From contig JANQLN010000134.1 of the NCBI GenBank assembly GCA_028280575.1, positions 1-64,000 of the forward strand: 64,000 nucleotides of DNA, given 5' to 3'. The translations under genes were made by a program, and so were the position numbers. Below, in pieces: positions 20,753 through 29,566 of the stretch. Below the pieces are notes generated by a model, which did no database searches, was not told the origin of the DNA, and saw only the letters and a program-made list of their open reading frames with translations. Source of the DNA: Clostridia bacterium. GTDB taxonomy: Bacteria; Bacillota; Clostridia; Acetivibrionales; STF1-152. Each line of letters starts with the position of its first letter. Positions within the stretch are counted from its first letter, which is position 1.

Positions 20753-21117
20753 AAATATACTCTCCTTTCACTTTACAAATATTGGATTGAATAACGCCAT
20801 TCATGGAAATTATAACATTTTGATGTTTAAGAAAAAGACATATAAATTATTGATTGGGTATAAACTTTTTGTACATTCCCTTTTTTACACCGCATATAGT
20901 ACAAATTTAAACAGCATCTAATAAAAATTTGCACAAGTTAAGTGCCGGAGAACGCTTTTCTTGCGGAATAACGTGTCTTACCTGCCGGAAGGACAAAACA
21001 GTGTACCAACTCCACAAAGCCACGGGAACGGCACAGCAATGACGGACCCGTAACACTTGAGCGGGATAAAGTGACGAAAAGCTTTGCGTACAGGACTTTT
21101 CAAGCGCACTCTTATAA
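20753..21117. other. Intergenic region with a GC-rich block
   Basis: The left part (20753-20870) is the beta-helix promoter. The right part (about 20933-21110) is clearly richer in G and C than its surroundings, has no open reading frame with a ribosome site, and contains short complementary blocks such as GTGCCG (near 20943) and CGGCAC (near 21034). On the minus strand it resembles the extra hairpin segment of the repeat at 1-178. It could be a repeat remnant or a structured RNA at the 3' end of the sensor-kinase message. Confidence 0.45.
20809..20870 (-). promoter_or_regulatory. Promoter and conserved upstream motif of the beta-helix gene
   Basis: AAAAAGTTTATACC (20857-20870, minus strand) and the ATAATTT block lie 56 bp upstream of TATAAT (20809-20814), almost the same layout as at 18255-18317. 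The -10 is again inside TGTTATAATTT. The start codon is about 57 bp downstream of the -10. Confidence 0.7.
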
Positions 21118-22944
21118 TTACTGGTAAGGGATTGTCATCCTTACTTTTGTATAATATCCTTTTGCACTCATAATTTCCAGTCCGTATTCATTTCCATAGT
21201 AAAGCTTGATTCTTTCATTGACATTTGCAAGTCCGATACCGCTTCTTTTGCCTTCTTTATTGTCAGGGATGGTATTTATCTTGCCCCTTATCTGCTCCAG
21301 GGTATCCTTGCTCATCCCGGTTCCATTATCCACTACTTCAATATGGATTTTTTTATCCGTCCTGCGTCCGGAAACCAGAAGATTCCCTTTTTCCTTTTTA
21401 GATTCAAGGCCATGTATTACTGCATTTTCAATAATTGGCTGCAGGGACATTTTCAATATTTCGCATTGCATTATTTCCTTTTCCATATCCAGTCTGAATT
21501 GAATCTGGTTATCATACCTGATGTTTACAAGGGATATATAGTCTTTTACAATTTCAATTTCTTCTTTTAACGGTACATTCCTTCTTTTCCAGCTCATACT
21601 GTATCTCATAAGGTTGCCCAGGGATGTAAGCGCATCAGATATTTCATCCTGGTAATTTATTTCTGCCATCATTCTTATATTCTCCAGAACATTATAAATA
21701 AAGTGTGCGTTAATCTGTGACAGCAAGGCACGAACTTCTGCGTCTTTGGTAGTTTTCTCTTTTCTGACCAGATTAAAAATCAATTCATTGATTTTTTCAA
21801 GCATGCTTCCAAAATGATAAGACAGCTCACCGATTTCGTCATCTTTTGCAATGGGTATTTGCACATCAAGATTTCCTTTTTGTACTTTTCTCATGGCAGC
21901 AATTATGACCTTTATCTTCTTCAATAACGTAGAGGTTATAAAATAGGTTACAGCAGACATTAACAATATGACTAACGCGCAGACTATTATTACAATTTTT
22001 CCTATGCTACTTAGTTTTTGTATTAAAGGCTCTGTTGAGTAGATGAAGAACATACTGCAGCCGAGTTCTTCTATTTCATCTTTCATAAGAATCATTTCAT
22101 TTTTATCCAAGGAAAAATAGTAAGGTTCAATTTCGTTTGATTCAACAAGTGTCTTTGACAGCTCGGATATATTCAATCCGTATTTTTTTAAAAAAATACT
22201 TTGATTGTTAATGATCAAGTTATTTTCACTATCCAAAAAGCATACCATAAGCTCACCGCTTTGGTTCTGGCTGTACAAATCTCCCCAAAAAATATCGGAC
22301 AGCATTGATATTTCGATTATTCCAATATGCCTGTTAACGGAATACCTGATTTGCTTATATAGTGAAACCTTATCCAATGATTTTTCGTCACTTTGGATAC
22401 TGCCCGGATGGTTAAAGCTCCAATAGCTTGTGTTTCTATGTGTGAACCGGCTGCGTATGTAATCCTTTTCTATCATTTCCTCTTCCTTATAAACAGTCCT
22501 CCACATTTGTGGAAAATGTGGATTATCCAAAAATATTCTCAGTTGATGTATATCAGGATTAATATTTGTGATATTTTGAATGTGCCGTATATCATTCCTG
22601 AAAAACTCAAATACAGTGAGTGTATCCGGCTCTTCTTTCTGGCTGATAAGATGTATAAATTTTTCGTTGCTGATAATACTCTGGACTGTTTTATCGCATA
22701 TTTCAATATTCCTTTTGATTTGCATTTTAATGCTCTCACTGCTTTGACGGATTAGCTTGATGATATCCGATTCAACACTTTTTTTCTCACTGTTATAATA
22801 ATATATACCAAAAAATGTTACCAAAATAATCAGAACACAAGTATGGTACAGTATCAATTTCCTGGCAAGCCCGATTCTCTTGAGCCTGAAATATATTTTT
22901 TTACCGGCTTTTTTAAATATAAAAAAAAGTCGCAAATTTAACAC
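21118..22944 (-). CDS. YesM-type sensor histidine kinase
   Basis: This 608-residue membrane kinase has helices at about 29-50 and 315-337 enclosing a ~265-residue extracellular sensor. A HAMP domain (about 340-395), the phospho-acceptor H414 in QINAHFIYNVL and an ATPase domain with DNGTGMS and RSGIGLANVNER follow. The start is GTG 22944, five bases after AAGGA. It is divergent from the AraC-type response regulator at 23451 and lies next to the beta-helix and importer genes, so it probably senses a sugar or a sugar-bound binding protein outside the cell. Confidence 0.95.
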   Translation of the reverse strand: MLNLRLFFIFKKAGKKIYFRLKRIGLARKLILYHTCVLIILVTFFGIYYYNSEKKSVESDIIKLIRQSSESIKMQIKRNIEICDKTVQSIISNEKFIHLISQKEEPDTLTVFEFFRNDIRHIQNITNINPDIHQLRIFLDNPHFPQMWRTVYKEEEMIEKDYIRSRFTHRNTSYWSFNHPGSIQSDEKSLDKVSLYKQIRYSVNRHIGIIEISMLSDIFWGDLYSQNQSGELMVCFLDSENNLIINNQSIFLKKYGLNISELSKTLVESNEIEPYYFSLDKNEMILMKDEIEELGCSMFFIYSTEPLIQKLSSIGKIVIIVCALVILLMSAVTYFITSTLLKKIKVIIAAMRKVQKGNLDVQIPIAKDDEIGELSYHFGSMLEKINELIFNLVRKEKTTKDAEVRALLSQINAHFIYNVLENIRMMAEINYQDEISDALTSLGNLMRYSMSWKRRNVPLKEEIEIVKDYISLVNIRYDNQIQFRLDMEKEIMQCEILKMSLQPIIENAVIHGLESKKEKGNLLVSGRRTDKKIHIEVVDNGTGMSKDTLEQIRGKINTIPDNKEGKRSGIGLANVNERIKLYYGNEYGLEIMSAKGYYTKVRMTIPYQ

Positions 22945-23450
22945 CCAATTCCTTTTTGAATCTGACCATAATATATAAAATACCTCATAGAGCTGCTATA
23001 TGAAACGGCTTTAATTTTTACATTATGGGCCTTTCAGATACACGGTTCCAGTGGATTTCAAAGGCTATAATGCTTTGAATTATAACGTTGCATATAATAT
23101 ATTATATTTTATCATATTTAAAACTATAGTAAATGATTAATTATTGAAAATAAGTTTTTTTAGGGGCTGTTTTTTTTGGATTTGGTAAAAATAATTTGGG
23201 AATTTGCCTTTAGATAAAATATTGGAAATAAGTTTATCAGGATTTCTTTATTCTATAAATCTTTTATTTTATTGCCTTTTAAAGCGCCTATATCAATTAG
23301 CGGTGGGTTACTTAAAAAATTCAATAAAGGGAAAATGTGCTTTAAATTTAAAATATTGGTTATTTAAAATATTGAAACGTTATTTGTATTATGATAGTAT
23401 TAGTCTGTAGCCTTAAAAAACACCAATATACAACGATTGGAGGAGTTTTA
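22945..23450. other. Divergent promoter region between sensor kinase and regulator
   Basis: This 506-bp AT-rich stretch holds the promoter of the plus-strand regulator (23372-23400) and presumably that of the kinase, for which GTTATAATTC near 23079-23088 is a weak -10 candidate. A short hairpin with GCCTTT/AAAGGC arms lies near 23031-23067. No gene is seen. Confidence 0.5.
23372..23400 (+). promoter_or_regulatory. Promoter of the YesN-type regulator
   Basis: TTGAAA (23372-23377) and TAGTAT (23395-23400) are separated by 17 bp, about 50 bp before the ATG at 23451. Confidence 0.6.
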
Positions 23451-24992
23451 ATGAGAAAGCTTCTAATAGTCGACGATGAAAAAATGATTAGAATAGGGCT
23501 CAAAGCAATTATTGAAAGGGAAAAAACCACTTTTACAAAAGTATATGAAGCTTCCGGTGCGGATGAAGCATTGGACATTCTTGCAAGGCAATCAATCGAC
23601 CTGACCATTACAGATATCCGGATGCCGGGAATTAACGGGATTCAATTCATAAAAAAAGCAAAAAAAATGGATATAAAAACCAATTTCATTATATTGAGCG
23701 GATATGAGGATTTTCAATATGCAAGGGAAGCTATCAAATATGGTGCAAAGGATTACTTGCTAAAACCTGTTAAAAAAAATATCCTGTTCAAAACACTTCG
23801 TAACCTGGAGCGGGAACTGGATGAAAAAGACAGCCTCAAAAATCAGCTTGACAATATTCACATTTTTAAGACCCAGTGTTATGAAAATCAATTGAATTAT
23901 ATCTTTACAGCTAAGCAAATAAATGAATATGAAATAAAAAACATATTGGATGTCATGGGAATCGGACTCTTTAGCAAAGCATTTTATGCAGCTGTTTTTG
24001 CTGCCAGCAGCCAGAGTGGTTTGATACTGGAAGAAATAAATAACCTTAATACATCAAAATCAAATGCTGTTAGTTTCATAAATAAAGACGGGCACATTGT
24101 AATGGCCGGAAAGAGCCTGCGGCTTATTGAAGAAACTGCAGGTTATTTGAAAAACGAATTAAAGAAAAAAATTACTGTTGGAGTGAGCAGCGAAGGGAAT
24201 GGAATAAAAGACATACAAAGGGCATATTGCCAGGCATGTGAAGCGGTAAAACATAGAATATTCGTACACCTGGGGTATTTCATTGGCTTTAAGGAAATTG
24301 AAAAGCTGGATAAAAACTTTCAAGTACCTGTCAAGCTCATAAAGAAGCTTATTGAAATTCTGGATACAAAAAATGTATCTGAAATCAAAAATGCACTGGA
24401 TAAAATTCTGGATATAAAGGTCATATCCGGATACAATATAAAATATCTTGAAAATACAGCCCGGTATTTGAGTCAATATATGATGGAATACTGCAAAAGC
24501 AGGATTCCACAGCAGTTCAAGGAATCTATGAATGATAAAGAAAAGCTTTCAAATATCTACAATTATCAAAGTATTGATGAATACAGGCAAGCAGTATATG
24601 ATCATATGCTGCAGATAAACAGGTATTTGCACTCTTTGGAAAAAGGTATTTATTACAGCAAAAACGATATTGACCTTGCCATACAGTTTATAAAGGAAAA
24701 TATAAACAAGGACCTGACATTGCAGGAGGTGGCTGACCATGTATACCTTAATTATTCCTATTTTTCCCACCTTTTCAAGGAACGTACAGGTAGTAATTTT
24801 GTAGACTGCCTGAAAAAGCTGCGTATAGATAAAGCAAAGGAATTACTCCGGATAAGGAGCTATAAAATCAAGGATGTTGCAGAAGAAGTAGGATTCAACA
24901 ATCCTAAATACTTCACAAAGGTATTCAGAAATGTAACAGGTATCTCTCCCATGGAATATCGCAACGCCTCTGCAAGTGATGACAATTCTTGA
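23451..24992 (+). CDS. YesN-type response regulator (REC + AraC HTH)
   Basis: The protein has 513 residues from the ATG at 23451, six bases after a GGAGGAG site. The receiver domain (1-120) has the acidic pair D8/D9, phospho-acceptor D55 and K105 in YLLKPVKK. A ~280-residue middle region of the kind found in YesN proteins precedes the C-terminal AraC-type double helix-turn-helix (about 410-510, with VGFNNPKYFTKVFRNVTGISPMEYR). It is divergent from its likely partner kinase. Its targets are probably the two promoters that share the AAAAAGTTTATACC motif. Confidence 0.95.
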   Translation: MRKLLIVDDEKMIRIGLKAIIEREKTTFTKVYEASGADEALDILARQSIDLTITDIRMPGINGIQFIKKAKKMDIKTNFIILSGYEDFQYAREAIKYGAKDYLLKPVKKNILFKTLRNLERELDEKDSLKNQLDNIHIFKTQCYENQLNYIFTAKQINEYEIKNILDVMGIGLFSKAFYAAVFAASSQSGLILEEINNLNTSKSNAVSFINKDGHIVMAGKSLRLIEETAGYLKNELKKKITVGVSSEGNGIKDIQRAYCQACEAVKHRIFVHLGYFIGFKEIEKLDKNFQVPVKLIKKLIEILDTKNVSEIKNALDKILDIKVISGYNIKYLENTARYLSQYMMEYCKSRIPQQFKESMNDKEKLSNIYNYQSIDEYRQAVYDHMLQINRYLHSLEKGIYYSKNDIDLAIQFIKENINKDLTLQEVADHVYLNYSYFSHLFKERTGSNFVDCLKKLRIDKAKELLRIRSYKIKDVAEEVGFNNPKYFTKVFRNVTGISPMEYRNASASDDNS

Positions 24993-25004
24993 TTAGCGGT
25001 CTTT

Positions 25005-26024
25005 TTAACTTAACTCATTTACAATCCTTTTAAGCTGGAGGAGCTTGTCAGGAGCAGTGCCATAACTTACTACACCGCACCCGAATATAAACCTGCTGTA
25101 ATCGGAGTATGTGCCAATTACCTTCTTGGCTGCTTTTCTCATCTCTTTCTCCGTACCGGTCTCCAAAATTTTAGATGCGATACTGGCTCTTAGCAATATA
25201 CCGTTTTTTGCGCAAATCTCTTTGTAATATTCCTGGTCACAATCTGCATCTGCCAGAAGCAGAGATGTGCCGGTCTGAATCATGTATTGTGCAATAGGTG
25301 TCGTATTCCCTCCACTTATAAGTGCAACATTTTTAAGACCCTTACTCTTCAATTCCAAAATCATGTCTTTTTCCATATTCATAACATGAGATTCATACAT
25401 ATTCGGAGACAGGAGCGGAGGTGCAATCCAGGATTCATTGATTGACAGCCCTACACCTCTTTTGATAAAGCTTTCTGCATAACGCAGGCTTACCTTTTTG
25501 GCAAAATCCATTAATTCAACTGCAAATTCCAAATCCATCACCATGTCCATAATGAAGTTTTCAAAACCCCGCATTATGGCTGCCAATGTGAAAGGTCCTA
25601 CAACTGTCCCATTAACAATTACTTCCTGCCCAAGCTCTCTGTTGATTCTTTGTGCGGCATTTAAAAACAAGGGCATGCGGCCGTCAGATTCAGGGTCAGG
25701 AATACGCAGACGTTCCAAATCATTTTTTGAATCTACCAGAACCTCATCAATAGATGGCAGCTCTTCATTTTCATGATACTCTACTTTTGCACCCAGTGCC
25801 TCATATTCTACATTGTATATGTCCACTCCGACCGAAATCAAATCATGTTTGTATAGCTCATAACCGGCCAATTGGCTCTCTACTACCAAATCCTCATCTG
25901 CTGCGACCTGGGAAGGAGTCTTATTGATAACCCTGGCAGCATGTTCATAAATAGTTGGTACAAAAGGTATCCTGGATGGCTTTTCTCCTTTAGCCATCAA
26001 GGTAAACATTTCTTTTGGCTGCAT
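25005..26024 (-). CDS. Uroporphyrinogen decarboxylase-like (UroD/MtaA superfamily) protein
   Basis: This 339-residue protein has the UroD-superfamily (beta/alpha)8 outline: RIPFVPTIYEHAAR near the N-terminus, VNGTVVGPFTLAAIMRG in the middle and a C-terminal GTYSDYSRFIFGCGV block. It more closely resembles the corrinoid-methyltransferase-like branch (MtaA/CmuA) than heme-pathway HemE. It is the last gene of the second sugar importer operon, 86 bp after the MalG-type permease. That context is unexpected; no corrinoid protein gene is nearby. A TGGAGG site precedes the ATG. Exact reaction unknown. Confidence 0.8.
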   Translation of the reverse strand: MQPKEMFTLMAKGEKPSRIPFVPTIYEHAARVINKTPSQVAADEDLVVESQLAGYELYKHDLISVGVDIYNVEYEALGAKVEYHENEELPSIDEVLVDSKNDLERLRIPDPESDGRMPLFLNAAQRINRELGQEVIVNGTVVGPFTLAAIMRGFENFIMDMVMDLEFAVELMDFAKKVSLRYAESFIKRGVGLSINESWIAPPLLSPNMYESHVMNMEKDMILELKSKGLKNVALISGGNTTPIAQYMIQTGTSLLLADADCDQEYYKEICAKNGILLRASIASKILETGTEKEMRKAAKKVIGTYSDYSRFIFGCGVVSYGTAPDKLLQLKRIVNELS

Positions 26025-26110
26025 GTCAAATCCTCCATAAATGAGTATAGTGAATATAATATACTTATTTAATAAGTTTTGTCAATCTCTCCAAAAGAAA
26101 TATAGGACTC

Positions 26111-26935
26111 CTAGCTCTTAAGAGCTCCCTTGGCTATACCGTCAACAATCCGGCCTTGCATAAAGACAAAGAATAATATCACAGGGACCAGTGATATTAT
26201 CAACCCCGGAAGAGCATGTTCCCAGTCTGTCGATTGATTTGAAAATTCAGCATAAAGAGCATTCTGTATATTATACAACTCTTTTTTTCCTCCAAGAATC
26301 AAAAGCTGAATTATAAAACCGTTCCAGACACTAATAGCATCAATAATAATTACCGTGATTATAACCGGATTTAACAAGGGAAATATGATTTTAAAAAACA
26401 CTAAAAATGTTGAAGCTCCGTCAATTCTGGCACATTCTTCTATCTGCGCCGGTACGGTAATAACAAAACGGCTGATTAAAAAAGTTGCCAGCGGAATAAA
26501 CAATCCTGAAAGTATGATTATATAACCGCTTCTACTGCCTATTAATCCTGTAGTTTTAGCAAATCCGGTCATCGTTATCATAAATGATTGAACGGGCAGC
26601 ATCAAAGGTATAATAAAAATTAATGAAAGAACTTTGCTGAATACGGTTTTTGTTCTTGCCAGCATATATCCGGCCATTGATGATGTAATAATAACAATGG
26701 TTACAACAAATACAGTGTAGAGTGTTGTGTTATAAAAGAGCCTTCCAAAATTCATTTTCGACCAGCTTTTAATATATATATCGAATGAGATGCTCTCTGG
26801 CAGCCCTAAAAAATCACTGATTATTGATGGATATGGCTTAAAGGAGTTAAGCAATATAAGCAGTATCGGATATAAAAATATACACCCTAACAATACTATT
26901 AAAATATTCCTGGCAATTTTTATTTTATTCATCAT
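26111..26935 (-). CDS. Carbohydrate ABC transporter permease (MalG/LacG-type)
   Basis: Membrane subunit of 274 residues with six predicted helices and the EAA loop EECARIDGASTFLVFFKIIFPLLNP (about 165-190). The C-terminus ends GIAKGALKS, usual for MalG-type proteins. Its ATG overlaps the stop of the MalF-type gene in an ATGA arrangement, so the two are translationally coupled. Confidence 0.95.
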   Translation of the reverse strand: MMNKIKIARNILIVLLGCIFLYPILLILLNSFKPYPSIISDFLGLPESISFDIYIKSWSKMNFGRLFYNTTLYTVFVVTIVIITSSMAGYMLARTKTVFSKVLSLIFIIPLMLPVQSFMITMTGFAKTTGLIGSRSGYIIILSGLFIPLATFLISRFVITVPAQIEECARIDGASTFLVFFKIIFPLLNPVIITVIIIDAISVWNGFIIQLLILGGKKELYNIQNALYAEFSNQSTDWEHALPGLIISLVPVILFFVFMQGRIVDGIAKGALKS

Positions 26936-27837
26936 GTTTCAACCTCCATGCGCTTTGTCAGGTTTAATTGTGTAAGGGTTATAATCAGCACTATTATGAA
27001 AAAAACCAGGGATTTTGCAGTACCGTAACCATATCTGCTGTTTTGAAATGCTTCTATATATATATTATAAACAATTGTAGTTGAATATCCGCCCGGACCG
27101 CCTCTTGTTAAAACCAACACTATTTCGAAAAGTTTAAGGCCGTAAGTTATGGCTTGAAATAGACATATGGTAAGTGAGGGAGCCAGGAATGGCAGTTTTA
27201 TTCTTGTGAAAGTATTGATTGCATTGGCACCGTCAATTTTTGCAGCTTCAATTACAGATGACGGCATTGATACTAAACCTGCAATGTAAATAATCATAAA
27301 AAATCCTACATTTTGCCACAATGATGTAATTAAAATAGAATATAACACCAGATCGACTTCACTCATCCAGCCTCTTGAAAACAGCTCAATACCTGTAATA
27401 TTGGCAATTGACTCGAATCCGGGACCAAATATGAACTGCCATATTAATCCTACGGTTATTAAACTTATAACATAAGGCAGGAAAATTGAAGCTCTGGCAA
27501 AATTATTCATAGTACTCTTCTTATATAATAATAGTGCTATACCAAGAGCAATAATATTTACTGCTACTACAAAAAATATAAGATATTTGAAAGTAAACAA
27601 GGTATGTTCCCAGAAAGCTTTATCGGAAGTAAATATTTTAATAAAGTTATTAAGGCCTACAAATTCTTTGACGTTACTAACTCCATTCCATTTCATAAGG
27701 GAAAAGTAAATATTCATTACAAATGGAATGATTGAGGAATTCAATAGCAGCAATAATGCAGGTAATATAAAACACACAAATTCCACTTTACTTTTAAATT
27801 TTTTATTGCTCAAAATATGCTTTATTTTATAAATCAT
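26932..27837 (-). CDS. Carbohydrate ABC transporter permease (MalF/LacF-type)
   Basis: Membrane subunit of about 301 residues, with the EAA loop VIEAAKIDGANAINTFTRIKLPFLAP near 205-230 and a TRGGPGGYSTT periplasmic-loop signature. I choose the ATG at 27837 because AAGGTGAG lies seven bases ahead; a GTG at 27849 sits within that ribosome site. It follows the binding-protein gene by about 130 bp containing a stem-loop. Confidence 0.94.
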   Translation of the reverse strand: MIYKIKHILSNKKFKSKVEFVCFILPALLLLLNSSIIPFVMNIYFSLMKWNGVSNVKEFVGLNNFIKIFTSDKAFWEHTLFTFKYLIFFVVAVNIIALGIALLLYKKSTMNNFARASIFLPYVISLITVGLIWQFIFGPGFESIANITGIELFSRGWMSEVDLVLYSILITSLWQNVGFFMIIYIAGLVSMPSSVIEAAKIDGANAINTFTRIKLPFLAPSLTICLFQAITYGLKLFEIVLVLTRGGPGGYSTTIVYNIYIEAFQNSRYGYGTAKSLVFFIIVLIITLTQLNLTKRMEVET

Positions 27838-27877
27838 TATTATACTCACCTTATTTTTGTTTAATAGCTTTACTTTA

Positions 27878-27910
27878 AGAAGGTAATGATATCAACCGTC
27901 ATTACCTTCT
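27878..27910. terminator. Intercistronic stem-loop between binding protein and permeases
   Basis: A perfect 12-bp stem, AGAAGGTAATGA/TCATTACCTTCT, with a 9-nt loop. On the minus strand there is no good T-run, so it more likely stabilises or partly attenuates the message. Such a hairpin would let the binding protein be made in excess of the permeases. Confidence 0.6.
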
Positions 27911-27970
27911 CTTTATAATTATGCACCTATACTACTATTTTTGCATCATAACCATTAGGCTTATAATTAA

Positions 27971-29287
27971 TCATTCTGATGATAATTCAAGCCATAGAGC
28001 ATTCAATTCCTTTCCAACTTCACTTCTATCCTTCAAGCCTGCTATATAAGCCTGTATTATTTTTCCTCCGCCTTCGGAAAATCCGTCGGGCCATGCTGTA
28101 TCAGCCCAGGAATATGCAGATGAATCAGATAAAATTTCATTAACGGAGTTAACAAGCATTCCGTCGGGCTCAACAGGAACATCTTTTAAGAGTAAAACCC
28201 ATCCGCTGTCTACTACCGTATAGTTCATTCCGCTTTCCGAGGTCAAAAAGTAATCAATCGCTTTTATAGCCGCGTCTTTATTTTTGCTGGTCGAGCTCAC
28301 TTTTAGAACAGAGGAAACAGATGAAGAAATTCTTGCATCATTCGGGTCATTTGAAACAGGAACCGGCAGAAAAGCTACGTCAACATCAGGATTTGCTTTT
28401 ACAAGAACAGGCTCACACCATTCACCCATGTGCATAATTGCAGCCTTACCAACGGCTAGATTTACTTCCTGCTCTTCCCAACCGGTTTCAAGCGGTTTGG
28501 GCAATCCGTATTTTACTGTTAAATCAATATAATCCAGGTAGTTGTTAAAATATTTCATTGTATCAAATGTTAACTCTCCATTTGTCAGCTTGCTTGCAAT
28601 TTCATCAGGTGTTCCGCCGCCGGCCATAATAAAGGGTGAAATTTGATGCTGGAAAACAACCCATGTTTCTTTGTATCCGTTGGAAAATGGCGTTATACCT
28701 TTATCTGCCAGTATTTCACATACATTTTCCAGTTCTTCGAGTGTTTTTGGAATCTCCGTAATACCCGCATCTGCAAATAGCTTTTTATTGTATATTAATG
28801 CATAGCTTTGAATATTGGCGGGCAATCCCACTAATTTATCCCCGACCCTGCAGAAATCCAGGGCCCAATCCAGGAATTTATCTACAATGGGCTCATTTGA
28901 TAAATCATATGAAAATTCAGCATAAGTAACATTATCCGTGCCTGCACCGGTCATAAAAACATCAGGTATTTCTCCTGCGTTTATTTTAGTTTTAAGCACC
29001 GTAGTATAGTCATTTGCTACATGCTGTACTTCCACTTCAATGTTTTCTTTATCTTTTAATTCATACAATACTTTATCCCAATTTTCCAGGTCGATGCCTG
29101 CATAGTCAATCCAGCTTATCCTTACAGGGTCTTTTGTTTCCTTGCTTTCTTCCTTACTCTCTTCTTTCGTTTCAGAGCTTTTTGTACTGCTCGGGTCTCC
29201 GTCTGAATTGTCCTTTTTATTACAACCGACAAACAAGGACGAAAAAACTACCAAAACCAGTAAAATTGAAAAGATTCTTTTTAACAT
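27971..29287 (-). CDS. Extracellular sugar-binding lipoprotein
   Basis: This 438-residue family-1 solute-binding protein begins with a lipoprotein signal (SSLFVGC, cysteine about residue 22) and a Ser/Lys/Glu-rich tether. The body has the usual sugar-binder layout, with GEWCEPVLVKANPD and SSVSSVLKVSSTSKNKDAAIKAIDYFLTSE blocks. It is the first gene of the operon binding protein-MalF-MalG-UroD and follows the YesMN pair on the same strand. The neighbouring GH51 enzyme suggests arabinose-containing oligosaccharides, but this is inference. Confidence 0.93.
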   Translation of the reverse strand: MLKRIFSILLVLVVFSSLFVGCNKKDNSDGDPSSTKSSETKEESKEESKETKDPVRISWIDYAGIDLENWDKVLYELKDKENIEVEVQHVANDYTTVLKTKINAGEIPDVFMTGAGTDNVTYAEFSYDLSNEPIVDKFLDWALDFCRVGDKLVGLPANIQSYALIYNKKLFADAGITEIPKTLEELENVCEILADKGITPFSNGYKETWVVFQHQISPFIMAGGGTPDEIASKLTNGELTFDTMKYFNNYLDYIDLTVKYGLPKPLETGWEEQEVNLAVGKAAIMHMGEWCEPVLVKANPDVDVAFLPVPVSNDPNDARISSSVSSVLKVSSTSKNKDAAIKAIDYFLTSESGMNYTVVDSGWVLLLKDVPVEPDGMLVNSVNEILSDSSAYSWADTAWPDGFSEGGGKIIQAYIAGLKDRSEVGKELNALWLELSSE

Positions 29288-29316
29288 AAAGTTCTCCTCC
29301 TGTTTTTAACTTTATT

Positions 29317-29330
29317 TTGTGATATCACAA
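29317..29330. promoter_or_regulatory. Palindrome in the leader of the binding-protein gene
   Basis: TTGTGATATCACAA is a perfect 14-bp palindrome between the -10 candidate and the start codon of the binding protein. Its position suits a repressor site, perhaps a LacI- or Crp-like regulator for catabolite control. The protein that binds it is unknown. Confidence 0.5.
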
Positions 29331-29335
29331 TATAA

Positions 29336-29391
29336 ATTATATTACAAATGCAGATTTAAAAAAGGTAACATATTGAATGTAAATGGTAACA
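29336..29391 (-). promoter_or_regulatory. Binding-protein promoter with two direct repeats
   Basis: On the minus strand two identical TGTTACC heptamers (29364-29370 and 29385-29391) lie exactly 21 bp apart, two helical turns. The nearer one is about 22 bp from a TATAAT -10 (29336-29341) and covers the -35 position. This is the layout of an AraC-family activator site. The regulator encoded directly upstream (29562-30287) is the likely binder. Confidence 0.6.
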
Positions 29392-29399
29392 AAACGTAT

Positions 29400-29566
29400 A
29401 CTAGTACCTTGCGTCACCTAAAAGTATTGTTTTGCAACGGTCTGATTTTCGCAATACATCGTTGTCGTCAATCGGAATACGGAAAATATTCCTCAATCCT
29501 CCGCCTTGTCTTGCAAAAATCATCCTCGCCGCAAATCCAATATTTTAAATGACGCAAGGTACTAGT
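29400..29566 (+). repeat. Complete 167-bp inverted-repeat element (MITE-like)
   Basis: The ends are perfect 17-bp inverted repeats, ACTAGTACCTTGCGTCA and its complement. TAT trinucleotides flank both sides and may be a target duplication. The interior matches 1-178 in reverse orientation but lacks that copy's 48-bp hairpin segment. There is no reading frame of note. The right end supplies the stop codon of the response-regulator gene at 29562. Confidence 0.8.

Noticed and set aside
23204-23410. Plus-strand frame of 68 codons upstream of the YesN-type regulator
   Set aside because: No ribosome site; it spans the regulator promoter, and the product is AT-driven Leu/Ile/Lys sequence.
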